DNA from: Clostridiales bacterium
GTDB lineage: Bacteria > Bacillota > Clostridia > DUOD01
Direction: 5' to 3'
NCBI GenBank assembly: GCA_012838995.1
Contig: DUOD01000033.1
Span: 1-38,887, forward strand
DNA length: 38,887 nucleotides
The notes under the pieces: generated by a model
Told to the model about the DNA's origin: nothing
The model's database searches: none
The model's input: only the letters and a program-made list of their open reading frames with translations
Translations under genes and position numbers: made by a program
Shown: positions 1-7,975 of the stretch, in pieces
Numbering within the stretch: position 1 is the stretch's first letter
Layout of the letters: each line of letters starts with the position of its first letter

Positions 1-86
1 CATATATTTTTTAAATATATAGACAAATATAAAAATTAATGTTAGAATATACTATATTAATTCATTATTAAGAGAGGGTGGTTACC

Positions 87-1346
87 ATGCGTTTAAAAGG
101 TAATTGCATTATTGGTCAATCCGGAGGTCCTACAGCGGTTATAAATGCCAGCCTGTATGGCATTATTAACGAAGCTACTAAAAATAGCAATATACATAAA
201 ATTTATGGGGCACGCAACGGTATATTGGGGGTTTTAAAAGAAGATTTTATTGATATGACCCAAATAGGTTCCCATATTATTGAGAAGATGAGATTAACAC
301 CGGCTTCTGCCCTAGGAACTTGCAGATTTAAACTAAAAGACGAAAGAGACAATAAACAACAATACGAAAGAATATTTGAGGTATTTTCGGCCAATAATGT
401 TAGGTACTTTTTCTATATAGGCGGTAACGATTCCATGGATACCGTCAACAAAATTGATAGATACGCTAAAAAAATAGGCTATCCACTTTCGATAATAGGT
501 GTGCCCAAAACCATAGATAATGATTTGGCTGGGACTGACCACTGTCCCGGTTTTGGTAGCGCAGCTAAGTATATAATAACTTCCATAATAGAAGCCATGT
601 ATGACTGCAAATCATATGCAGAAGATACCATTTTAATCGTAGAGGTAATGGGAAGGGATGCCGGATGGTTGGCGGCAGCTTCTGGACTCATCAAAGACTA
701 TGAAGACTTCGGCCCTGATTTAATTTATCTTCCGGAAGCCGCCTTCTCTTACGAAAAATTTATAAACGACGTAAAGGATCTTTGCAGCAAGAAGAAAGAT
801 ATACTCATCGTTGTTGCAGAGGGCATCAAGGATAGCACGGGAAAATATATAGCAAGTGAAGATACATCGGACTTTGACGGTTTTAAACACAAAGCGCTGG
901 GAGGAGCAGGTCAAGTCTTAAAGAGCGTGCTCGAAAATGAAGTGACAAAAAGAATAAAAGTCATTAACCTTGGCCTGTTGCAAAGGTGTTCCATGCACAT
1001 GGCATCTTTGGTGGATTTCAATGAAGCCCAGTTGGTCGGTGAAGCTGCAGTAAAATATGCCGTAAAAGGGGAGAGCGGCAAAATGGTCGGCATTAAAAGG
1101 CTTTCCAATTCCCCATATTCAGTGGAACCATGCATTACCCCCGTTGACAAAGTCGCCAATCATATAAAAAGGTTGCCCACCCAATGGATTAACGAAAGTA
1201 AAAACAATATAAAGGACGATTGCCTGAAATACTTCAGACCGTTGGTACAGGGTTATGTACCATATCCCAATGTATATGGCATACCCCAATATACGGATAT
1301 TACAAATGAATCCCAAAATTATAACAAAAAGAAGGAAGTTATATAA
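87..1346 (+). CDS. pfp: Pyrophosphate-dependent 6-phosphofructokinase
   Basis: This enzyme phosphorylates fructose 6-phosphate to fructose 1,6-bisphosphate in cytoplasmic glycolysis, probably using pyrophosphate. The N-terminus carries the family's GQSGGPTAVINAS loop. GGNDS (about residues 112-116) and PKTIDND (about 140-146) are the donor and substrate sites. An Asp instead of Gly after GGN, and a Lys instead of Gly in PKTIDND, are the two residues that mark PPi rather than ATP use. MGRDAGW (about 188) binds sugar phosphate. The length of 419 aa fits the longer PPi-type enzymes, not the ~320-aa ATP type. I chose ATG 87 because GAGGGTGG lies 6-8 bases upstream; an in-frame GTG at 78 sits inside that ribosome site. 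The last codons lie within a palindromic terminator, so the gene appears to be a single transcription unit. Confidence 0.93.
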   Translation: MRLKGNCIIGQSGGPTAVINASLYGIINEATKNSNIHKIYGARNGILGVLKEDFIDMTQIGSHIIEKMRLTPASALGTCRFKLKDERDNKQQYERIFEVFSANNVRYFFYIGGNDSMDTVNKIDRYAKKIGYPLSIIGVPKTIDNDLAGTDHCPGFGSAAKYIITSIIEAMYDCKSYAEDTILIVEVMGRDAGWLAAASGLIKDYEDFGPDLIYLPEAAFSYEKFINDVKDLCSKKKDILIVVAEGIKDSTGKYIASEDTSDFDGFKHKALGGAGQVLKSVLENEVTKRIKVINLGLLQRCSMHMASLVDFNEAQLVGEAAVKYAVKGESGKMVGIKRLSNSPYSVEPCITPVDKVANHIKRLPTQWINESKNNIKDDCLKYFRPLVQGYVPYPNVYGIPQYTDITNESQNYNKKKEVI

Positions 1347-1362
1347 CTTCCTTCTTTTTTTA
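1326..1362 (+). terminator. Palindromic terminator overlapping the end of pfp
   Basis: Two 17-base arms (AAAAAGAAGGAAGTTAT and its exact complement) meet with no spacer at 1342/1343, and the 3' arm ends in a T run. The stem includes the last six codons and the TAA stop of the phosphofructokinase gene, so termination occurs right at the stop codon. Confidence 0.85.
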
Positions 1363-1512
1363 TGGAAAAGGTTATGCAAAAACAATTTAATATTTTGTCC
1401 TGGTTCCACCAGCCACCGGATTAGTAGACCGTAATGCGCTAAGTTTTCTGGAAAAAGGTTATAGTGTTTTTATTTTAGTTATGTCAATACTACATAATGG
1501 GAGGTGTCCAAT

Positions 1513-2163
1513 ATGAAATCCGAAGACATAAATCTGGAAGAATTGATAACTAAGCTTCCAACAAGAAGAAAGGATAGAGAAACTAACCAATGGAAAACCG
1601 TATACGCCGATTATCTGGAAGTAAAATGGAGGATGGTTTGGTACAGAAAAGACCACAGGGAAAATACAAAAACCGTAATAAAGGATAAGATTATCGATAG
1701 GGATCAAAGGTTTGCATATTTTGAAATAGAAGTTACGGATAGCAATAATAACACAGAAACGGGGGTAGGGTCTGAAACGGGAGAGGATTTCCATGACTAT
1801 ATTGAAAAGGCATACACAAAGGCCTATGGAAGGGCCTTGGCAGCCCTTGGTTACGGCACCCAATTTGCAACAGAGATCAGTGAGGGCGAAAGAATAGTAG
1901 ACAGCCCTGTAAACCATTCGGAAGCTGCAACCAAATATAAAAGAGCGGAAGATGTTTTTGAGGATAGGGCCACCGAAGCACAAAGAAAAGCCATTTATGC
2001 TATTTATAACAACCTTGGCATGGACGAAAAAGATATTAAGGAGATTATCAGTAAAAGATACAATAAAAGAGATGGAAAAAGCCTATCCAAATTAGAAGCA
2101 TCTGACTTAATTGACTATTTAAACAGGCTAAGAAGCAATGATCATTACAGAAGAATGAATTAA
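1513..2163 (+). CDS. Erf/Rad52-type single-strand annealing protein (phage-like)
   Basis: This is probably a DNA-binding protein that anneals single strands, related to phage recombination proteins of the Erf/Sak (Rad52-like) group. The helical motif EKAYTKAYGRALAALGYGTQ (about residues 98-117), preceded by a TGVGS-type turn, resembles the 'AxTKAxGRALAxLGxG' signature seen in those phage proteins. The C-terminal ~50 residues (ATEAQRKAIYAIYNNLGM onward) match the small helical tail often attached to them. The length is 216 aa. The start is ATG 1513 with GGGAGGTG 6 bases upstream; GTG 1504 lies inside that site. There is no neighbouring phage gene: the gene stands alone between glycolytic pfp and a DUF1015 gene, suggesting a domesticated phage function. 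Assignment rests on motif resemblance only. Confidence 0.55.
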   Translation: MKSEDINLEELITKLPTRRKDRETNQWKTVYADYLEVKWRMVWYRKDHRENTKTVIKDKIIDRDQRFAYFEIEVTDSNNNTETGVGSETGEDFHDYIEKAYTKAYGRALAALGYGTQFATEISEGERIVDSPVNHSEAATKYKRAEDVFEDRATEAQRKAIYAIYNNLGMDEKDIKEIISKRYNKRDGKSLSKLEASDLIDYLNRLRSNDHYRRMN

Positions 2164-2221
2164 TATCCTTGACGTAATAAGATTAACCGGATAAAATTAT
2201 AGAAAAACGAAGGAGATTATT

Positions 2222-3550
2222 ATGGCAAGGATAGAACCATTTAGAGGACTACGATACAACCAAGAAAAAATAACCGATCTCATCGAGGTGACTACGCCTC
2301 CCTATGATGTAATATCCCCTGAAATGCAGGATAAATACTATAGCCTAAGTCCTTATAACATCATACGCCTGGAACTGGGCAAAGAATATCCACAGGATAA
2401 CGAATCAAATAATAAATATACCCGGGCAGCACAACTATTTGAGGAATGGAAAAAATCTAACATCCTAATTAAGGAAGATAAGCCTTCTATTTATATTTAC
2501 CAGCAGGTATTTACTTTAAATAACAACATAACCAAAACCAGAACAGGAATTATCTGCGGCGTGGAGTTGGTGGATTTTTCCCGAGGTATTGTATTGCCCC
2601 ACGAGTTTACTCTATCCAAACCCAAGACCGACAGATACAACCTCATGCATGCTACCAACGCCAATTTTTCCCAAATATTTTCTTTATATGAAGACCCCAG
2701 CAAAACCATATCCGATATAATAAATAAAAATATAAAGAATGTACCGGTAATTGACATGGTGGACGAGGAAGGTATAAGAAATAGGGTATGGACTATTGAT
2801 AAAAAAGAGGAAATAGAAACCATAAAGGAAACATTAAAAAATAAGCAACTATTTATTGCCGACGGCCATCATAGATATGAAACGGCTTTGGCATATAAAA
2901 ATGACATGGCTTTGGCAAACAAACAACATACAGGAAATGAACCCTACAATTTTGTAATGATGATGTTGGTCGATATGAATGATCCTGGGCTTGTTATATT
3001 ACCTACCCACAGGATGGTAAAAAACCTTGATGGTTGGAATTTCGAAAGATTTTTACAAAGATTAAAGGAAAATTTTCATGTGGAAAAATATCCTATAATT
3101 TCTATTGAGGATAACAATATATTTAACGAAATTGAAGAAAAATTATACGCCAAGGGCAAAGAAAATACAACCATGGCCTTTTACGGCGGCAACGGCGGGC
3201 TATATTTCGTGTCGCTGAAAAGCCGTGAAATACTGGACAATATTCAGACAGATATGTCCTATGCTTATAGAAATCTCGACGTTACCATACTACATACCCT
3301 AATACTGGACAACATTCTAGGAATAGACAAAGAAAAATTGGTCAATCAAGATAATGTGTTTTATACCAGGAGCATAAAAGAGGCTATAAAGGAAGTGGAA
3401 AGGGGAAATTATCAAATATCCTTTATTTTAAATGCCACTAAAATTGATGAAATGAAACAAGTGGCACTGCATCAGGAGAAAATGCCCCAAAAGTCTACAT
3501 ATTTCTATCCCAAGTTACTCACCGGCCTGGTAATAAATGACTTAAAATAA
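2222..3550 (+). CDS. DUF1015 family protein
   Basis: This is a 442-aa cytoplasmic protein with no signal peptide or membrane segment. Family markers are the N-terminal FRGLRYN and TPPYDVISPEMQ segments and the central ADGHHRYETALAY motif (about residues 214-226), which define the DUF1015 (COG4198) family found across Clostridia and archaea. The biochemical role is not established in what I can see. The conserved Asp-Gly-His-His-Arg cluster suggests a catalytic site, but no reaction should be assigned from sequence. ATG 2222 has AAGGAG 7 bases upstream. It lies 58 bases after the Erf-like gene on the same strand, so the two could be cotranscribed. A clear terminator follows. Confidence 0.85.
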   Translation: MARIEPFRGLRYNQEKITDLIEVTTPPYDVISPEMQDKYYSLSPYNIIRLELGKEYPQDNESNNKYTRAAQLFEEWKKSNILIKEDKPSIYIYQQVFTLNNNITKTRTGIICGVELVDFSRGIVLPHEFTLSKPKTDRYNLMHATNANFSQIFSLYEDPSKTISDIINKNIKNVPVIDMVDEEGIRNRVWTIDKKEEIETIKETLKNKQLFIADGHHRYETALAYKNDMALANKQHTGNEPYNFVMMMLVDMNDPGLVILPTHRMVKNLDGWNFERFLQRLKENFHVEKYPIISIEDNNIFNEIEEKLYAKGKENTTMAFYGGNGGLYFVSLKSREILDNIQTDMSYAYRNLDVTILHTLILDNILGIDKEKLVNQDNVFYTRSIKEAIKEVERGNYQISFILNATKIDEMKQVALHQEKMPQKSTYFYPKLLTGLVINDLK

Positions 3551-3560
3551 TTCCTTTGTC

Positions 3561-3618
3561 AATCCCTTAAAGTCTTTTGTATCGGTATCTCTCTATAAGC
3601 TTTAAGGGATTTTTTTTC
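3561..3618 (+). terminator. Rho-independent terminator after the DUF1015 gene
   Basis: AATCCCTTAAAG (3561-3572) pairs with CTTTAAGGGATT (3600-3611) as a 12-bp perfect stem around a 27-base loop, and the 3' arm runs into eight Ts. Confidence 0.85.
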
Positions 3619-3857
3619 AGCTTTAAAGTCATCTTTAACCTTGGTGAACGATCGGTTAAAGTAACCATCCGACAAAAAATTGGGAATAGTACAAACTGAA
3701 TATAAAAGGTGAATAAGTGTACCACCAATACCAACTTGTGCGAAAGTTAACGGAATAATAATGCCACAAACACTGTAAATAAAATAAAAACTTTAAAGGC
3801 AACTAATACTATGTTTAGAACATTACCCAAACAGCTTTTAGTTGCTTTTGTGTTTTT
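3619..3857 (+). ncRNA. Non-coding stretch with possible small RNA and terminator
   Basis: No open reading frame with a ribosome site is visible between the DUF1015 terminator and the miaB promoter. A short hairpin (CTTTAACC 3633-3640 with GGTTAAAG 3654-3661) is followed by a weak promoter-like pair, TTGGGA (3680) and TATAAA (3701), with a short 15-base gap. The block ends in a second terminator-like structure: a 12-bp stem with one G-U pair (3795-3806 with 3838-3849), an inner TGTTT/AAACA stem, then GTGTTTTTG. A transcript of about 150 bases from ~3710 to 3857 is therefore possible. This is inference from structure; no known RNA family was recognised. Confidence 0.3.
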
Positions 3858-3881
3858 GTAAAATAACAAACATGTTATAAT
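3853..3881 (+). promoter_or_regulatory. Sigma-A promoter of the miaB operon
   Basis: A perfect -10 TATAAT (3876-3881) is preceded by TG one base upstream (extended -10). The -35 position 17 bases away holds only TTTTTG, so the extended -10 probably does most of the work. It lies about 40 bases before miaB. Confidence 0.6.
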
Positions 3882-3920
3882 ATACTCAGTTTATTAAAGT
3901 TTAAACCTTGGAGGCAAGTT

Positions 3921-5282
3921 ATGTTTGGTAATAAAGCCATTAACCCGCAGAAATATTTTACAATTGTAACATATGGATGCCAAATGAACGAACATGATTC
4001 GGAAAAAATGACAGGCATACTGGAAAGCATGGGATATACATGGACGGACAATAAGGAAGAAGCGGATTTGATACTGTATAATACATGTTGTGTCAGAAAG
4101 CACGCCGAAGAAAGGGTATATGGCAATATTGGAATGTTGAAAGATTTAAAGCAACGCAAGCCCGATGTCATTTTGGGGGTATGCGGATGCATGATGCAAC
4201 AAAAGGGTGTTGCCCAGGAAATGAAAAAAAGATTTCCTTTTATAGACTTAATTTTCGGAACCTTTAACCTCCACAACCTACCGAAGTTATTGGAAGAGGT
4301 TTCAGAAAAAAAAGAAACGGTAATAGAAATTTTGGATGACCAGGGCAGGATATACGAAGATGTCCCTGTCAAAAGAAAGAAAGGGGTATCGGCCTGGGTC
4401 ACCATAATGTATGGATGTAATAATTTTTGCAGCTATTGCATAGTGCCCTATGTAAGGGGCAGGGAAAGAAGCCGGCATCCTGACAATATAATAAAGGAAG
4501 TGGAGAAACTCGGAAGGGAAGGAGTTAAGGAAATTATACTGTTGGGACAGAATGTAAACTCATATGGTAAGGATTTAGAGGGAAAAATTACCTTCTCCCG
4601 GTTATTAAGAAAATTAGATCAGATAGAGAACATAAAGCGCATACGCTTCATGACTTCCCACCCCAAGGATTTATCCGAGGATCTCATACTTACCATCAGG
4701 GACTGCCAAAGGGTGTGCAACCAACTCCATTTACCCATACAATCAGGCAGTAGCAATATCCTTAAAAAAATGAACAGAAACTACACCCGGGAAGAATATT
4801 TAAACCTAGTTAGGAGAATAAGAAAAGAAATACCCGATATAGGACTGTCCACGGATATTATAGTGGGCTTTCCCGGTGAAACCGACAAGGATTTTTCTGA
4901 CACCGTTGATCTAATAAAACAAGTCAAGTTTGATTCGGCTTTTATGTTTGCCTATTCCAAACGTACGGGAACACCGGCCGCCCGAATGGGAGAACAAATA
5001 GACGAAGAAACAAAAAAAAGGCGGCTGGAACAACTTATAAAAATACAAAATGCAATTAGCAAGGAAAAAAATATGTTGCTCAAAAACAAGACGGTGGAGG
5101 TATTGGTAGAAGGTTTAAGTAAAAACAATAAAAATGTCCTTACCGGAAGAACCGATACGGGGAAAATTGTAAATTTTACGTCGGATGTTAGTCTGGACAA
5201 GCTTTACGGCAAGATTGTAAAGGTAAGAATAACCCATCCGAAATCATGGTCATTAACCGGTGAAATGATATCTGCTCAATAA
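3921..5282 (+). CDS. miaB: tRNA-2-methylthio-N6-dimethylallyladenosine synthase MiaB
   Basis: This radical SAM methylthiotransferase adds the 2-methylthio group to i6A37 of tRNAs that read UNN codons, acting after MiaA. The N-terminal methylthiotransferase domain holds three cysteines (YGCQMNEHDSE, NTCCVRKHAE, GVCGCMMQQ). The radical SAM cluster motif C-x3-C-x2-C is in YGCNNFCSYCIVPYVRGRE. The C-terminal ~65 residues form a TRAM domain. The length of 453 aa is normal. ATG 3921 has GGAGG 6 bases upstream. The gene opens the operon miaB-mutS-mutL-miaA-hfq, a common clostridial arrangement in which the two enzymes of ms2i6A synthesis flank mismatch repair. The opening YGCQMN is MiaB-like, whereas the paralogue further along (33097-34425) opens with LGCSKN as in RimO. 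Confidence 0.95.
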   Translation: MFGNKAINPQKYFTIVTYGCQMNEHDSEKMTGILESMGYTWTDNKEEADLILYNTCCVRKHAEERVYGNIGMLKDLKQRKPDVILGVCGCMMQQKGVAQEMKKRFPFIDLIFGTFNLHNLPKLLEEVSEKKETVIEILDDQGRIYEDVPVKRKKGVSAWVTIMYGCNNFCSYCIVPYVRGRERSRHPDNIIKEVEKLGREGVKEIILLGQNVNSYGKDLEGKITFSRLLRKLDQIENIKRIRFMTSHPKDLSEDLILTIRDCQRVCNQLHLPIQSGSSNILKKMNRNYTREEYLNLVRRIRKEIPDIGLSTDIIVGFPGETDKDFSDTVDLIKQVKFDSAFMFAYSKRTGTPAARMGEQIDEETKKRRLEQLIKIQNAISKEKNMLLKNKTVEVLVEGLSKNNKNVLTGRTDTGKIVNFTSDVSLDKLYGKIVKVRITHPKSWSLTGEMISAQ

Positions 5283-5301
5283 AGGGGGGAATAGGTTACC
5301 G

Positions 5302-7974
5302 ATGGAGAAACTCACACCAATGATGCGGCAGTATATGGAGCTTAAGGAACAGTACAAAGATGCCATCTTAATGTTCAGACTGGGTGACTTCTATGAAATG
5401 TTCTTTGATGATGCAAAGCTGGCCTCTGCCATACTTGGAATTGCATTAACAGGCCGTGACTGCGGTTTAAAGGATCGGGCTCCCATGTGCGGAGTGCCTT
5501 ATCATTCCGTCAACAATTATATCGCCAAATTGATTTCCGAAGGATATAAGGTAGCTATTTGTGAACAATTGGAAGACCCTTCTACGGCAAAGGGACTTGT
5601 AAAAAGGGATGTTGTGCGTGTAATAACACCGGGTACCTTTGTTGAGGACAGTTATATAAACGAAAAAGATAATAATTATCTATTATGCATATCTAAGGTT
5701 GACGATGCAATAGGTGTTTCCTATGTAGATCTATCCACCGGCGAGTTCTGCACCACGCAAATAACGGAAATTGACTGGAGACACGTCCTACAGGGTGAAC
5801 TTATGCGCATAAAACCCTCCGAAATAATTTTTCAAGAGAATATCGAAGATTTCAAGCAACCGATCGATGATATAAAGAAAAAAATAAATTGTCATATTTC
5901 AAGTTTTAATGATATCTATTTCAAACAGGATGTTGCATATAAAAAGCTAACTTCCCATTTTAAGGTAATAAATCTGTTGGGGTTTGAAATGGAGGACAAA
6001 CCGGCCGCCGTAACGGCGTCCGGAGCATTACTGCAATATTTGACCGAAACACAAAAGATCGGACTTATTCATATAAATAGAATTCGAACCTACAATATTG
6101 TCGATTACATGGTATTGGACAGCACCACAAGAAGAAATTTGGAGCTTGTGGAAACTATCATAAATAAAACTAAAAAGGGCTCCTTGTTATGGTTACTTGA
6201 CAAAACCTTGACGGCCATGGGTGGGCGGATGCTTAAAAATTGGATACAACAGCCGTTAACATCCCCAACTTTAATAAGGCAAAGGCTTTACGGTGTTAAA
6301 GAAATTCATGATAATCCTCAGCTTTTGGATGAGATAAAGGACTGTTTAAAAAATATATATGACATAGAAAGGATTATCTCAAAACTGTCTCTAAATATGG
6401 TAAACGGAAGGGATCTTATATCCCTAAAGAAATCCATTAAAGTTTTGCCACGAATAAAGGATATTTTGGGTCAATGCAGTAGCGACATCCTTAAGAAATT
6501 CTTCAACGAAATAGATACGCTGGATGATATTTTTTTATTAATAGACCGTACTATTGTGGAAGAGCCCCCTGCAACAATAAGGGAAGGGGGCATAATAAAG
6601 GCAGGTTACAATAAAGAGTTGGATAATCTAAGGTCGGCATCCAGTCGTGGCAAGGGATGGATTGCCGCCATGGAGAGGGAAGAGAGGGACAAGACCGGCA
6701 TAAAAAATTTAAAAATTGGCTTTAACAAGGTATTCGGCTATTACATCGAGGTAACCAAATCAAACTACAATCAGGTACCCGACAGGTATACAAGAAAGCA
6801 GACACTGGCAAACTGTGAGAGATATATTACGCCTGAACTTAAAGAAATAGAACACACCATCCTTAACGCCGACCAAAGAGCCGTTGAGCTGGAATATTCC
6901 ATCTTTTCGGATATCAGGAACACCATATCAAGCCAAATAAATAGAATGCAAAAAACATCCGATATTATAGCCAAATTGGACAGCTTATTTTCATTGGCCT
7001 GTGTAGCCCTGGAAAATGATTATTGTATGCCGGAAATAAATGACCAAGGAACGATATTTATAAAAGACGGCAGACACCCCGTGGTGGAAAAGGCCATAGG
7101 AAGAAATGCCTTTGTACCCAATGATACTAGGCTGGACAATGACAACAGGCTTTTAATAATAACCGGTCCGAATATGGCGGGCAAAAGCACCTATATGCGC
7201 CAGGTGGCCCTTATAACCCTTATGGCCCAGATAGGCAGTTTCGTACCTGCTTCCCACGCCAATATATCGGTTGTTGACAGAATCTTTACCCGGGTAGGTG
7301 CCTCCGACGATCTATCCTCCGGACAAAGTACCTTTATGGTGGAGATGACGGAAGTGGCCAATATTTTAAATAATGCCACAAACAACAGTCTGATAATAAT
7401 GGACGAAATAGGCAGGGGTACAAGCACCTTTGACGGACTTAGCATAGCATGGTCGGTGGCGGAATATATGTGCAGTAAAAAAGAATTAAGCGCAAAAACC
7501 TTGTTTGCCACCCATTACCACGAACTGACCAACCTGGAAGGTAAAATACCGGGGGTTAAAAACTACCACGTATCCGTTAAGGAATATGATGATAACATAA
7601 TTTTTATAAGAAAAATCAAACCAGGGGGCAGTGATAAGAGTTTTGGCATCCACGTGGCAAAACTGGCCGGTCTTCCCAATGAAGTCATTGAAAGGGCAAA
7701 GGAAATTCTTGACCATATCGAGACTTCTTACAGTCAGGAATATACCATAACCGACGGTATCACGGGAAACTGTAACAATCCATCGACCTCAAAGGTATCG
7801 GAAACAGTAGAAAAATCCAATGATCAGATGACCTTGTTTCAATTGGCCTATAATGATATAATTGAACAGCTGAAGACAATAGACATATTAAATACAACGC
7901 CGCTGCAAGCTATGAAGATTTTATCAGAGCTGCAGGAAAAGGCAAAAATATTTGTTAATGTTGATAGAGGGTAA
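5302..7974 (+). CDS. mutS: DNA mismatch repair protein MutS
   Basis: MutS recognises base mismatches and small loops in DNA and recruits MutL in an ATP-dependent way. The N-terminal mismatch-reading Phe-x-Glu is present as FYE at residues 30-32 (RLGDFYEMF). The C-terminal ABC-type ATPase has Walker A GPNMAGKST (about residue 622), the signature stretch SSGQSTFMVEM, Walker B IIMDEIGRGTSTFDG (about residue 698), and the switch THYHEL. A connector-clamp region fills the middle, and the C-terminal helix-turn-helix ends before the stop. At 890 aa it is a normal full-length MutS1. It begins 19 bases after miaB. AAAGGGGGG precedes ATG 5302 at a rather long 11-base distance. It ends one base before the mutL start, implying translational coupling. 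Confidence 0.97.
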   Translation: MEKLTPMMRQYMELKEQYKDAILMFRLGDFYEMFFDDAKLASAILGIALTGRDCGLKDRAPMCGVPYHSVNNYIAKLISEGYKVAICEQLEDPSTAKGLVKRDVVRVITPGTFVEDSYINEKDNNYLLCISKVDDAIGVSYVDLSTGEFCTTQITEIDWRHVLQGELMRIKPSEIIFQENIEDFKQPIDDIKKKINCHISSFNDIYFKQDVAYKKLTSHFKVINLLGFEMEDKPAAVTASGALLQYLTETQKIGLIHINRIRTYNIVDYMVLDSTTRRNLELVETIINKTKKGSLLWLLDKTLTAMGGRMLKNWIQQPLTSPTLIRQRLYGVKEIHDNPQLLDEIKDCLKNIYDIERIISKLSLNMVNGRDLISLKKSIKVLPRIKDILGQCSSDILKKFFNEIDTLDDIFLLIDRTIVEEPPATIREGGIIKAGYNKELDNLRSASSRGKGWIAAMEREERDKTGIKNLKIGFNKVFGYYIEVTKSNYNQVPDRYTRKQTLANCERYITPELKEIEHTILNADQRAVELEYSIFSDIRNTISSQINRMQKTSDIIAKLDSLFSLACVALENDYCMPEINDQGTIFIKDGRHPVVEKAIGRNAFVPNDTRLDNDNRLLIITGPNMAGKSTYMRQVALITLMAQIGSFVPASHANISVVDRIFTRVGASDDLSSGQSTFMVEMTEVANILNNATNNSLIIMDEIGRGTSTFDGLSIAWSVAEYMCSKKELSAKTLFATHYHELTNLEGKIPGVKNYHVSVKEYDDNIIFIRKIKPGGSDKSFGIHVAKLAGLPNEVIERAKEILDHIETSYSQEYTITDGITGNCNNPSTSKVSETVEKSNDQMTLFQLAYNDIIEQLKTIDILNTTPLQAMKILSELQEKAKIFVNVDRG

Positions 7975-7975
7975 T

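Noticed and set aside
1459-1983. 174-residue minus-strand reading frame
   Set aside because: Antisense to the Erf-like gene, no start signal, no family features.
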